From Oasisia sp. SBJ-2009 (lineage: Eukaryota; Annelida; Polychaeta; Sabellida; Siboglinidae): 64,000 nucleotides of DNA. Position numbers and translations under genes: made by a program. How positions within the stretch are numbered: position 1 is the first letter of the stretch; every line of letters starts with the position of its first letter. Location of the stretch: the NCBI GenBank assembly GCA_964017155.1, contig OZ024857.1:5655327-5719326 (forward strand), read 5' to 3'. The notes under the pieces were generated by a model, which was not told the origin of the DNA, ran no database searches, and saw only the letters and a program-made list of their open reading frames with translations. Below, one piece after another: positions 1-12,900 of the stretch.

Positions 1-334
1 ATGTTATTTACCATATATTTTTATTTGTTCATTGAACTAAGTGAGTTGTAAACTGTTCTGCCACATCGTCGTGACACTCATTGTTAATTCGTATCGGCCA
101 CATGCAAAGTCACAACTAACGACAACAGAAACTAATTGGTCAGCAGGAGCAAATTTAAAATAAAAAACACGTCGTACATAATGGCGGTGACAGGGGTTAT
201 TCGTTTGCTGTTACGTGGGTGGATGTCAGTGGTAGAAGTTAAATACAATTATTTTGCGATTGCGAAATGTATGTTATTTATGTTTTTATAATGATAAAAC
301 AATGTTCACGTTATCTGATGATATCCAACAAGTG

Positions 335-338
<4 letters not shown>

Positions 339-400
<62 letters not shown>
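339..400. repeat. (TA)n microsatellite
   Basis: About 30 uninterrupted TA dinucleotides, followed by AT-rich sequence. Confidence 0.95.
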
Positions 401-404
<4 letters not shown>

Positions 405-498
405 TTTGATATATAAATATATAAAGAATAATAAATTATATTGCAGTTGATATACAGAAGGCTAAACTCTATAAACTATGCTCTGGGCCAAAAGTTCA

Positions 499-662
499 CA
501 CCTCTCTCTCTACCTCTCTCTCTCCCTCTCTTTCTCCCTCTCTCTCTCTCTCCCTCTCTCTCTCTCCCTCCCTCTCTCTCTCTCTCTATCTCTCTGCCTC
601 TCTCTCTCCCTCTCTCTCTCCATCTCTCCCCATCTCTCTCGCTGTTTTTCTCACCCGTCCCT

Positions 663-697
<35 letters not shown>

Positions 698-698
698 A
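499..698. repeat. CT-rich polypyrimidine microsatellite
   Basis: Imperfect (CT)n with CCCT and CTCC interruptions over roughly 200 bp. It is purine-rich on the other strand, with an internal run of C. Confidence 0.95.
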
Positions 699-808
699 CA
701 CGTAAGTCTTCAACAAACGAATCGGTCATAATTAAGGAAAGGTCGCTGGTCACAACCTGCGACATTCGGAACAGTCTAACCACATGATAAACAACCCCGT
801 GTGCCTAC

Positions 809-925
809 CTTGGCCAGTGGGGCGGTGTCGGCTGTGCGAGTCCACGGCGGCACAGCGTCCACGACCAGAGCCAGGCCGAGCAGTACGACAGCGAGAAGGA
901 CGACTGCAGGTGTACGGGCCTTCAT
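809..925 (-). CDS. Putative first coding exon of a secreted protein (signal peptide)
   Basis: Reading the minus strand from the ATG at 925-923 gives 39 codons starting MKARTP. A hydrophobic core rich in Val, Leu and Ala (residues about 7-22) leads to a plausible signal-peptidase site after VVDA. The frame then runs to a strong donor, AAG followed by GTAGGC, at 808. The frame is open further upstream (to 964), but the internal Met is chosen because it puts the hydrophobic core at the usual signal-peptide position. No second exon is recognisable in 1-800, so the gene continues beyond the left edge. After the predicted cleavage the mature part begins VPPWTR. This is too little to assign a family; a neuropeptide or other small secreted precursor is possible. 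The call rests only on the signal-peptide shape and the donor site. Confidence 0.4.
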
Positions 926-1887
926 CCTGAGAGTCGCTCCACAGAGTGAGCGAGACCCGACCACACGGAGACCTTACTGCAGCGCAGCGCCACCACGTGG
1001 CACGTATGCAAATCAACCATGCTTCCACTGCTCCGAGAATACCACCGCCAATTAGTAGCCCTATCGGAGAACAGCCGTGCATTGTGGTAGTGTGTAATAA
1101 ATATCGATCGATGTGTTGATTAGGGTATTTTGAACAACCGTCCATGACCCGTATTAAATGGGGGGCAACAGATTGCGCAGAGTAAGGCAAAGAAATCAAT
1201 GAATGATAACCTACATTCTTGACAATCTCGAGTAAAGTGTAGCAGAAATATTAATATCACGCATGCTGTTTTGAAAGAAACCACCCCCAGTAGTTTTCGC
1301 GCAGAAATGTCTATTGATAATGTAAATCGGAATAAAAAAAAAAATTATATTGTGTAGATACAAGCTAGACAAACCAAATGTAGCTTGAGCCTAATATGGC
1401 AGCGCCCAGTGGGCAATGATTTCCAAGTTTGAAAACTTATTTAAAATATACTATGGCTCCGCTACATGGTATGTTCTTGTGGCAAAGTGTGTTCATGCGT
1501 TTCTGCTCCTCTTTAACTGGCATAATCATTTCAATAGTTTATTTTAGAGGGTCAATAATTGCCACGCCTTTGCTTCCAACCGCACCTGTAGCTAGTGGAC
1601 AGAGGCTGCCTCTCAGTGGTCAATCTGACCGTCTGGATACAGAACAGAGCACTGGTTGTCACGTAGACCGTCGACCGATGTGTCTTGTCGTAAACGGACG
1701 TCACTGAAATGTGTTGCTAATGTTCTCAGTTTTCACGGATGTATGTGTGGGCTCACTTTTCGTAAAAACCATTTAGTCACGGCACGGTTTTACCTCTCCA
1801 ATTATCACTTCGTTTATTATATGTTATATGACACTATACATTAGTGATTTCCTAAGTTTCATGTTGGCGTGTATACAATGTCACCGA

Positions 1888-1888
<1 letters not shown>

Positions 1889-1962
<74 letters not shown>

Positions 1963-1978
1963 TGTGTGTGTGTGTGTT

Positions 1979-2059
<81 letters not shown>

Positions 2060-2067
2060 TGTGGTGT

Positions 2068-2141
<74 letters not shown>
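1889..2141. repeat. (GT)n microsatellite
   Basis: About 250 bp of GT dinucleotides with a few TTT, GAG and GGT interruptions, ending in GCGCGC. The Cys/Val and His/Thr open frames over it are repeat artefacts. Confidence 0.97.
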
Positions 2142-2145
<4 letters not shown>

Positions 2146-5100
2146 ATGTCTCTAGTCGTTTTGACTTCTCAAAGCATTTCACATATAATCACTATCAATC
2201 ACTGTCTCAAAGTAACTGCGAACCATTCCGTCACTCGGTCACTACTGTGCGAAAACGTTTACCAAAAACACACTCTGCCCCCTCTCTCTCATACACACAC
2301 GCGGACGCGCACACGCATACACACACATTATTTGCAATTATTAATCATGTGTTGCCTCCCAGTCATGTATACCCACACGTCGTCTTTACGTACACAGTGG
2401 GTTTGTTGATGAACAATCAACAATAGGAAGCAAATGCATATTCGGAACAACGCAAAGACAAGTAGCTATCGAGGAATCGTATATTCCATGAAATTGCACA
2501 AACGTTGTCTTTGTGACAATTAATGACAACTAATCATGCTTTTCCTGTTGTATTATGGTTGTGCATTCCGCATCCTTTGAGTGTTCGATGTTTTCAATAA
2601 AATACCTACCACACGCCTATTTTTCAAAGAACTATTCAATATATCATTGCTTCGCCTGGTTGGTATGCAATGTAGACCCCACGGAACCTTGTGAATACAG
2701 GGGGGCCTACAATTTGTTTTCCGCAATGATTATTCTTCCTTTCACTTCAGACTTGTTGAAGAATGATGCGCTTTTTCAGCTGTGCCTCCACATATCATGT
2801 ATTTGCGTGCGTGCGCGCGTGCGTGAGTTAGCACAATCACAAAGTCTTTTATCATAATTTATTATACAGGTATTTATAGCTGAAACAATCTGACCGTTGT
2901 TTTCCAAAGCCGCAGTATTGTCGGTGACCTTCACGCAGAAACTTGATTATAGTAATACGCAACCACAATGACACCTAGGTCAATGTCTGAATATGTTACG
3001 TCGGATCTTCTCGTCTAGTGCGTCTTTTTGTATAAGCCAATCTAATTATAAGAAGAATTTCATCTTATTTAGTGTCAACGTTAGTAAATGGAGCTTCAGC
3101 CGTTATTGCGTTTCGTCGTTCCGATGCCATGGCAGAGCCGGGCAATGTGCCGTGCGTTATACGTTCCACGGGTCGGCAGCGAATAACGTTCCAAATAAAC
3201 AAACGTCCCTTGGATGTTGACTTAGCGTAACATGAGAAACATGGTGGAAACTTTCGCTCGTTCTTCCGGAAACACAATAGCTGCCTATAACGCGCATCGG
3301 TGAGCCAGAAGTGGCGACGTAATCCCATTAGGCCGACTGCATGGGATCACTGCAATGCTTTCAAACAGCTCGACGCGTCGGCTCGTCTATCGGAAGTGGA
3401 TTTGTTCCGGTCCGCCATTACGTTGCGTCAGTGTGTCACGTTTCTCTTCTCTCGTGTGAGGACAGGCACGTTGGGGGACGAACAACTATTTCGGGAAGAG
3501 TCTAGAAGACACTGTTTTGTGTTTACATAAAGCTAAACAAGATCGCATTCCAATTTTAAACTAATAACAACCGAAGAAGGGTGTCATTGGCACGACGCCA
3601 TTGGCACGATGCAAACTGTAATTTGTCTTGTCTTGGCTTTACATCATCCGATATTGTGTCGTGGAGAGCATTATGTTCGGTCGTATGCCAGGGAACTTGA
3701 TTTTTATCATTACATCATTGTCTTTGCCCCGCGATAGGCCATGAAATGGGTATTACAATCCACACTTTCGGGTCAGTAATATTATTCCAGATGAGGGAAT
3801 CTTCCACATGTATACATCACCTATAGTAAGTAGCTATATGCTGCATGATATCATCAGCAATGGACGTTGCTCTTTGTTCCCTTCGATGTTCAGTTAATTC
3901 GCAAGTGTATTGTGTGCGTTTATTTAATAATAACCATTATTATAGTCTGGTGACTTAGACTTAAAGACTTCATACGTTTAAGAACGCCACACAAAAGTTG
4001 TACAGTTAGATAAATCCGCTTTAGAATGAACGTATGGTCTCTTAAATTGCTCCGACTTAGTCACAGTAAATCATTAATAAAAAGAACATTATGATTTCTT
4101 TAATTCAAAGAAGGAATTATTGTCCTCACGAAAACCACCAATCAATCAATCAATCAATCACATGAACGAGGAAAATATGGGATCTACGACAATATTTTAA
4201 CAGTCACTGAAACTTTTGGGTTATTGGTATACAAATCGGAGAAAAGAAAATTCTGTTTTACGAAGAAATTTTTCAGGTGTAACCAAAATTGTACAATAAT
4301 ATAATAGGTGTCGATTTAACCGTATGAAACGCGGTCGTAAGGATTTACTATCGCTTCTCCGTCTAAAACAATCCGACCTAAGCATAACCTGAGTTGATTA
4401 ATTTGTCATGTCTATGTCATAATTGGCCAAAAAAAACGAAGGTCATTACGCCAATGTGGGTGGGGACGGGTCATGTTTGGAAGTACTACATTGAATTTGA
4501 ATGTTTGCTCAGTCTTTATTTAAAAGTGTCCCCCGTGGAGACACACACAACTGTTTATTCTAACAGTTGTTTTCTAATTTCGTCAGACCTTTGTGCACAG
4601 CTGATTGAAGGTCAGTCCGAGAAGAATAACATGGGTGTTGTTTTGTACGGTGTCATTCAATCCACGACGTGAGTTGAGTAACTGCCTGTCGGAATAAAAC
4701 AATTGCGTACCAGATGCACGCACGCCGGCGTCACGCGTGTCTGCTGCATTGTTATAGATAGCTCCTTAGAATAGGCCTACGGATTATTGGAATCCGTGCA
4801 TTCGTCAAACAGTATTTCAGCAGTTATCCTCGTCATTACTGCCCTGGGTCGCAGTGGGGTTGTCGACGCGACATAATGCAGTGTAGTTAATTTGATAAAA
4901 AACAGATGGCTTTCGTCCAAAGCTTCTCTTCGCAGAGTTCATCTGACCAGGAGAAGCAGTATCTTTATTAATACGCTAAGCGTAGGTAAATACTACTAAA
5001 ATGGTGTATTTCAGGCGTGCTCGATGATGGCGCGGACGATTGTGATATATGTATTGACGAGATTATGGCGTTCTACTCCTGCTCACTCGAGAAGACAGTG

Positions 5101-6500
5101 AAATACAGGCATTGTGAAGCTTTTGCGGTGATTTCATCGATGTGGACTTGCCACGCAAGATCACATGATATTATCACACGTAGGCGAGTGCAGTTCGCTT
5201 GTCCAATTCGTCTGTCGTTTATCGTTATCGGCGATATGTCTGCCTGCTTGCCCTTCCTCCCTCTCCCGCTCCCTCACTTTATTTATCCTCAACCATTTCC
5301 CTCCTCACTCTCCTTCTACACCCATTTTCCTCCATACGTTCATCCACCACACCTTTACAACCCTCCCCTCAATCCAGTTATGCCGCAATTCGGTTCGGTC
5401 ATGGGTATTTGCACATTCGACACGAACAGCGAAGCTACTTGTGTTATTCAAGGCAGTCTTGCTTTGTCCTTGCGTAATACCTGTCATTCTTCATTGTCGG
5501 TTTAACACAGACATTCTTAGTCTCCGACAATGGCATGTTCTTGGTCGCCGCGCGCACGGATCAGTTTACGTATTTGCCAAGTTGACACCTAAATTTGACA
5601 AGTAAAGGCTCGCCGGTGTATATAAGCAAATTAAATGACTACATTGATTGCAACCGAGTGTTTCGACCGCACGTGGCGGAAGGGTCTACCAATGACACTC
5701 GCACTATGGAGGGTCACATCCGGTCTGGCGCACCGGGCTTTGGGGCAGGTAAAACCCTCCCACAGGAACTCTTCCGGCGGAAGTCGGTCAGTTGTCGTAA
5801 CCTTCCTCGTCAGGAAGTGTTGTAAGGAGCAACCGATGCGGTGGGCGAACCTTAGTAGTTACATTAGCTTGTACTATATGCGGTATGTGCCCAGTGTCTC
5901 CTACTTCCAGATTCCCTCTCGGTCTATTCATTTTTTGTAAAGTTTTTTATGTCGGTCACACAGACTGTTGTTTAATATTTATTAACTAATTTCAATGATA
6001 AAACATATTTTCTGTTGTTTTTATCGTACATAACAACTCAGTTTCACGATAAGCTTTAGTTAGTTTGTTGTACATGTATTTTTTCTGGCACAAACAATCG
6101 TCCATATAGGGCGTTGGGCAGCCAGAGTAAAGTAGAATATGATTCCACAAAAGATGAGTTCAAAACCGCAGTTAGCAAGTCTTGTCCACAGAATGAGTTG
6201 TGTAAGCTTTTTCAGATCGTATACTAATAATTACGTATTCTTGTCAGATCATGTGTATTCACATTTTTTACACTATAAAATACAGTTGTGACTGATTGCA
6301 GTTAGAACACTGTGTTTTAATGCAAAAGCACTGTCAAATGTTTGTCGAAACCATTTTGTACACTTTAAAAGTTTAGAGTTACGTTCCTTATGCAAACACT
6401 ACATGTTGTGTGCCTACGCATTGATTCCATTTCATAATAAGTTCAGCGTTCAGCTGGTTTTGTGATATCTTGGAAATGCATTGAACTATAGTCTAGCTTG

Positions 6501-6504
<4 letters not shown>

Positions 6505-6584
<80 letters not shown>
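6505..6584. repeat. (TA)n microsatellite
   Basis: About 40 TA dinucleotides in an AT-rich context. Confidence 0.95.
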
Positions 6585-6588
<4 letters not shown>

Positions 6589-7369
6589 AGTACAATATAA
6601 ATTAAACAATACAATAACCTTTAACATTCCCAAATAGGAAATTCTTGTGATAGACATTCACATAGCACAACGACATTTGTATCAACAATGTTAATACTAG
6701 TAGCAGTGCTCCCCAGTGTAGTTGCCCCACCCTCTCTCATCATTTCACCCTCCCCGATTTCGCGTTTAGCATCTTAATAGAAGGTGGAATAATAGTGTTA
6801 CAATACCGGTTCGTGCATACTCTTTCGGATATGTATCTACAACCAGATTGTGCAACGTAGTGAAATGTGTGCAGTTGGTGAGAGGTGTCCTTTAACATGT
6901 TTATTGTCTTCTTCATCACACTTGTTTCACAATAAGACGCGAGACCTACATGTGGGCTGTAGAAGAAGGCAGACAACAATTTTCTCGCGGGTAACATCAT
7001 TCGAACAGTCAGGGTTCTGTCAGGTCATCAAGTTTAGCACAGACCATGTTCAGGACTGCAGTAGCGATATCAAAGTATGGTAGTTACAACAAGTCAAAGG
7101 TGTAAGTGAGGCCCATATCCCAGCTGCACCATGTGCTCAAGAAACCTCTGCGTCAGACTGCTGCTATATGACAGGTGGAGACTTCAATCCGACATATCAT
7201 GGTTGGTTGAGTGTGCGTAAAGAGATAAATAGATACAGAGAAATAGATAGACCACCCTTCAGGGATATTCACGCATCACTTTGGTTTTCTTTTTGCTGAT
7301 TTCACTTCAACGTGTTGGCGTAGGGTTGTTCCTATGTATGGTGATAAGACTAACAAAAGTCCCAGGTCA

Positions 7370-7577
7370 TCTGCAGTCAAGATCCTCTAGCACGGAGAAA
7401 GAGATTCTTCTTAGTTCATCGTCTGCTGCACGTTGTAGTACGCGGTCAATAAAAAAATTGAAAAGGGTCGCCGACATCACACACCCCGTCTCATTCTCGT
7501 CTTCATCCCCAAACACTCGTTACTCTGATCATGCGCAGTACCGCCTGTGTGGTTTGTCAAATGCCTTTTCAAAGTAA
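7370..7577 (-). pseudogene. Decayed non-LTR reverse transcriptase fragment
   Basis: The minus strand encodes FEKAFDKPHRR, which looks like RT motif A (DFxKAFD). After in-frame stops comes GCVMSATLFNFFIDRVL, which matches RT motif B and its flank (QGCxLSPxLFNxxID). Two in-frame stops lie between them, and the downstream RT palm motif (YxDD) is not visible. It is a short dead piece of a LINE polymerase. The spacing between motifs is shorter than in an intact RT. Confidence 0.7.
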
Positions 7578-8637
7578 CTAAAATTTATACTGTCTTTGGC
7601 GCTCTGAGCACTGTTCACAAGGCGCACAATACGAAGGTCAAATACGAACAATAACGTACGAATTTGTCATTTTCTTGTCGGAAAATAGCTCAGATTTGCA
7701 AATGTTATGAAATTATCATGTAAACTGACGTTAAATAAAGCTTTTTGTAAAATAGAATCACACTGAAATAGTCACGACAAATTTGCCAAAGAGACACTGA
7801 AGCCTTTTGGACTATATAGTGAGTTTGTAGTTTTGGATGTGTTTTGGTGAATCGTGGCAGACCACCCAGCCTTCAGGGTTGGAGTCAAGTGAGGCGTCGC
7901 GAATACACAAGTATTGTTCCACAGTCTGTCCAGTTAGACACAGGCAAAATATGGACATGTAGTTTTTTGGGAGGCCCTGAAGTGCCCTTAGAAACATTCG
8001 ATCACATTTCTTGTGTACTACCGGCTTGATACATGTATGCAAAATTTGAGAAGTTACCAAACCTTTTGAAAAACATTTACCAGTTCTGCGGCCTTCAGAA
8101 CGATCCAATCAAATAAAGATTTCTCATGCATTGTAGCAGTGCCCTGAAGTACGTCTATGCCAATTTATACAAATTAATCATAAACGGTTTCTGATATATG
8201 GGAGCTAACGGTGCATCGCGCACGACAGACACGAAATGCCCGAAGAGCTAAATGTTTAAGCATGTGCTCGTAATCAATATCAGGAACCTAAAAATGTTAA
8301 CTTACAAATTACAGTGTTTCTTGGTGGCTCTCGGATAACACTGTCACAAAAGCAAAGCTGCTAGTTTCTAATGGCGTGTCACGGTACATAGTTCGTTAGA
8401 TGGTTACTTATTGGAGTCTCCACTAATAGCCTGTGGACATTACACACAGATCTAGCGTAACTACCGATATATCGTCTCATTCATTGGCCCAATCATTTAA
8501 GCAGCGTTCATAACAGTTTGGTATTACACGCGTCCCTGATCTGTCTGTTGGGGATGTCATGAAGGTATATACCACTCCATCACCGGGACAAGAGTTCTGG
8601 TTTGGTGGGATGTTCTAGTTATCTCCACCACTTGCCA
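7578..8637. other. Non-coding stretch
   Basis: AT-rich sequence with no supported exon, RNA gene or recognised repeat. Confidence 0.5.
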
Positions 8638-8995
8638 GAGTTCAATTAACTGACTAGTCTCTCTATATTGTGGCTACAGCGTTATGGTCTTATGAGGTCT
8701 CATTGAACTAATCAGTCTTGTTCAGAATATTTATGTCAAGCCGACCTTTCTGTGCTGGCACCGATGGTGGTCACTGCCAAGATGCTTGTTGTCCTCAGTA
8801 GTTCCGTTACGTCCAAAACTGAGACAGGACCGACGTCAACGTGATTCTCTGATTCACGAGACGAGGGACACATAGTCCCTAACGTTGAAAGCCAGATTTT
8901 AACACCAAATTACCATACCTGCCATGACCCAATAGTGAACCCAGGCCGGCGGTGTGCCAGGCGGTTGTGCAAGCCACTACACTATCTGCTGGTGA
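8638..8995 (-). repeat. tRNA-headed SINE, family B, copy 1
   Basis: Read on the minus strand, the element starts near 8990 with an A-box-like TAGTGTAGTGG. About 35 bp later comes a B-box-like GGGTTCACTATT (near 8948-8930). A body of about 290 bp follows. The body matches 32345-32575, including shared blocks around GAGACAGGAC and TTAACTGACTAGTCT. Two diverged copies plus a tRNA-like head support a SINE. Confidence 0.65.
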
Positions 8996-9230
8996 TATGA
9001 AAATGTGATGTACACTGTTATCATGATAGACAAGGGAAAATTTCACTTCGTCCAGTAATAATAATTTAAGTCCCTAAATGATACATTTGCCCCTGTGGAA
9101 TAGTATGTTTTTATGGAAAAGATCGTAAAATTAGATGAACAAATAAATCAAACTGTTCAAGGTGATTAGTTTTAGTGATTATAATGCTAACTGAACAAAA
9201 ACAAAACTTGTATCAAACATATTTATAACT

Positions 9231-9236
9231 TTTATT
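9231..9236 (-). terminator. Polyadenylation signal of SNRPC
   Basis: TTTATT on the plus strand is AATAAA on the minus strand. It lies about 760 bp downstream of the SNRPC stop codon and is the first good signal before repetitive intergenic sequence. Cleavage is expected some 10-30 bp further on. Confidence 0.6.
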
Positions 9237-9996
9237 AAAAAACATTAATCTAAAACACCAGACACACAGCTGCAAAAATACATGAATTACATGTAAGACA
9301 CACCAGCATTTCAAACCGACCTGACGTGCTGCAATTCCTATGCAAGATTACACCGGTATAACTTTGAACAGGGCTTGCTGTTAACGTTTTACTTCTCAGC
9401 AACATGCTCAAACTTGATACTGAGTGAAACTCCAATGAAGTCTACAATTTATGACATTTGGATGAATTAAAAAGACTAAAATACCTGACGCAGACACCGG
9501 ACTTCAACTTACTGAACTATATTAGGATATAGTACACCCCAAATACTTCTGCCACAACAGTGTCCAACCGGTGATTTGTCAATTTTAATCTGTTTACTCC
9601 CACTCATATTTGGCAACAAGGTAAGATGTCACAAGGATGCACGTAACGTGTTTGAATAAACAGTTACAATTACCTTCTACATGAAACTGGTTGTTCCACA
9701 GAAGAAATTTACGTCATTGCCGACTGCAAGTCAATACTGCACAAGTCTTGAAACAAAATTTCATCATGCTTGGAAAACCACAATAAAAGGAGCAGTAGAT
9801 CAGTTCAAAAAACATCCAAACCTTCAAATTCCTACACAAATCTGACATTCGTCCAATCTCAGATGCATTCTAATAAACAATCAGTCTGATTGATGCTGTG
9901 ACAAGAATGCTGGTCTGGTCGTAGAGCTTCAGGTTCTGACGTTTTTTGTAGAGGAATCTTGAAGTAGTGAACACAAGTGTATCGAGAGAGCTGTCA
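9237..9996 (-). other. SNRPC: SNRPC 3' untranslated region (inferred)
   Basis: Sequence between the SNRPC stop codon (9997-9999) and the candidate poly(A) signal at 9231. There is no coding potential. The extent is inferred from the signal only. Confidence 0.5.
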
Positions 9997-12900
9997 TCAT
10001 TTCTTCTGATGTAGTAACCGTGGGGGGCCAGCCATCATTGGTCGCATTCCCATGTGTCCTAGGAGGGGTGGGGCCCCCATTGGACCCCCCATGTGACCCA
10101 TGGGACCCATCGGGGGGCGCATACCTGCAGGAACACAATCAGGTACACTGGATGACAGATCACACACAAATAAAGTGCTATAGGGATAAGCAACATTAAA
10201 GAGATAGGTTTCATATGCTGGCAAAATTAGACTATATTTCCTTCTAATTTAACACTGGCAGGAAGCAAATTCCACACAGTTGGTGCAGCAACTGAGAAAG
10301 CTTAGGTTCCAGCTTACGTTGTTACCCGAGAAATGTAAAGAAGATTACTACTAGTTGACTGGGATTTCTTGCTGGAATCAGCATCGAATTCATATATGCT
10401 GGTTGTGTAGATGAAAAAGCTTGATAGGCAATTGTACAAATCTTGAAAATAATGCGATATTGCACAGTAATTTTGGAAGCGGCTCTGACCAAGAAAAAGG
10501 AGGAGAATGCATGACTACCCTCGCCAAACACTGCTTATGGAGAACCAGTGTTGTGACAGTTCATGATATGACAATTCACCCCATGTTTCCGTGTTTAAAA
10601 GTTCAACAAAAACGTGACTTTACCGGCCATCATGGGTGGCATGGGCCCTCCTGGCCCTGGGCCCATCATGCCCATAGGGCCTGGCATCGGGCCGGATGGT
10701 GTTGGCATGTTAGATGGGGGCGGTATAGCAGCTCCTCCTGAGGACGACTTTGAGGCACCTGGTGAGAAAAACACAAGCGTCTCTGTAGAACTGACTGGTC
10801 ACTCTACACTGCAATTATTGTCTTGCACAACATTTCTGAGAATTCCACATTCTGGGATAAAAATACTAAGCCAAGAGGTACATATGAGTTTACTATATAG
10901 CATTTAGCCTAGCAAACTAATACTACCCAGTAGTTGATTAATGTTGTTAATATTATAATTATACTTCTTAATAGAACTTACAAAGAAGGGGAGTTTGAAC
11001 TGTTTTATTAACATGTCCTCACTTAATTCCTTTAACACTAACATCATCAGTGTCTACATCTTGTAGTTGTAGCATCACAAAACATGTTCCAAAACTTACC
11101 AGCCTTGAAGGCAGCAGCTGCAATCAGAAAAACGTTCATTGAGTAACATAAATTTATAGATGGTTATTGAGATCACATTAGTGTAATTAAACATGTGATA
11201 AAAAAAAAATTCCTACACCATTTCAGAAAATGATAACTAAAAACTGAAATGTCATGTTTTGACAACACGGGGTACTTTCATACAGAATCATAAAACAGAA
11301 AAATTAATGCACCAAGCATGTGATAATGGAGACAATAGATTTTATTATTATCATGCACAAAATCTCAAATGATACAATAGCTATATTAGTCTGCAGCTCA
11401 GAAAACTAAACTCTATTTCCTTTAGATAAAGGACCATCCATCTGTCTTTTGGACGAGCAAAGTTTGTTTTACACAAGTACATACTTGATTGCATGGTAGA
11501 CAATTTGGGGGTAAAATAGACATTGATTATATTCATTCTCTGCACATTTGGCCTGAATTGCTGGAATGGATTATGTGCACGTAACTCTATACCAGGACAT
11601 TTTGGACAGGGACAAATTTAATCCAGCATAACAGCCTGGCGAACTCACTTGTGTCATCGACCAGTTGTTGGACCTGTTCCTCCAGCCACTTCTGGTAGTA
11701 CACCCGCACGTTCTCCTTGTGTTTCCTCCCGTTACAGTGGGTCTTCCTCACTGAAGGCTAAAACATCACAACAACATGTGACTGGGCAGACACTCACTCG
11801 TTTGCTTGTTTATTTTGAAAGATGTCTCAGGTGTAGCAGTAATTACTGTAATAAAAGAATATCTTCATTTAACTTCATGTTCTCGTTTCTTACTCTAGTG
11901 ATCGTAATTTCAAAAAATGAAAATGCACAGATAACAAATTCATAAGTATGCACAATGTTGTTCGTAGCGACCTCTTGTGGACTTCTTGTTAAGTGATGGG
12001 CTCCACGGGTTCAGCATCTGACGTCACATTTTTATAAAAACAAATGCATTTCCCAGCAATATCTAACGTTAATATGAAGGCCTGCAATGATCTGTTTAAC
12101 ATGGTGTTATATGCATATGGTTTGCATATGTTGCTGTGACTGCTATCAGCAGATATGTTTCCATGGGAAAAGATAACATGTTCTAAAATTTAAATATTAT
12201 ATTCTTCAGATGCGGGATCTAGTTGGAGGAAACTTTTTGCCCAACATCCTGGAAGGAATAGGAGGAACTAAGCCTTAGATGTTTCTTCAGTATATAAAAA
12301 TACTTACAGAGTCATGTGTCAGGTATGTGTCGCAATAGTCACAGTAATATCTGAAAAGAGTAGATAAGTATTTTAAATCATGCATACATCAACTCATAAC
12401 AATATAAAATCTATGCAAAACTGTAGTTATAATGACAACGTTTAGATGGACCCAGAAGCCCCAGATACTAGTGCCACTTTGTTTAACATACAGTCACACT
12501 AACACTTGATCTGTATACGTGACTGTCTGGCAAAATATCCTATGGACACATCACGCCATTGTGCAAGGCAGGGCTTTATACAGGACCAAATTATTGGCAG
12601 GCACACATGTTTGAATTGGTGGACACATGGATGTTAACTGTTAAGCCAGTTTACAAACTTTAAAATGTGTCTGATGACCTGAAATGGACTACAAACACCA
12701 TTTACACTAATATCTTAGCTGACAATATCTATGGTTTTGGAACACCTTTTTTCTAAAATATTTACCCAACCACCACCTGTCCAATTGTCCTCCCATATTT
12801 CTACCCGTCCACAACAGATTTTACCCATCCAAATGACAGGTGGACGGGCCTCTACATAAAGCTATGGTGCATGGTGACTTATTCGATTTAATTACTGAAA

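Larger units (their letters stand above)
1..808. other. Non-coding left flank with TA and CT microsatellites
   Basis: No convincing exon is visible. The stretch holds a TA dinucleotide tract (about 339-400) and a CT/CCCT-rich polypyrimidine tract (about 499-698). The short open frames across the CT tract are low-complexity Leu/Ser/Pro or Arg/Glu translations caused by the repeat. If the signal-peptide exon at 809-925 is real, this is the start of its first intron. Confidence 0.7.
926..7269. other. Long intergenic stretch, no supported gene
   Basis: Apart from the microsatellites listed separately, I see no exon with a recognisable product. All open frames here are short (under about 165 codons) and most overlap simple repeats or low-complexity Ser/Leu/Pro sequence. 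An E-box CACGTG (994-999) and an octamer-like ATGCAAAT (1006-1013) lie just upstream of the signal-peptide exon, but their function is unknown. A short ATCA tetranucleotide run lies near 4140-4160. A TATATAAG string at about 5618 has no recognisable gene after it. Confidence 0.6.

Noticed and set aside
1828..2426. Cys/Val-rich and His/Thr-rich open frames
   Set aside because: Pure GT/CA microsatellite translation.
5595..5940. TATATAAG followed by short open frames
   Set aside because: No homology, no consistent splice structure, and TATA-like strings are expected by chance in AT-rich DNA.
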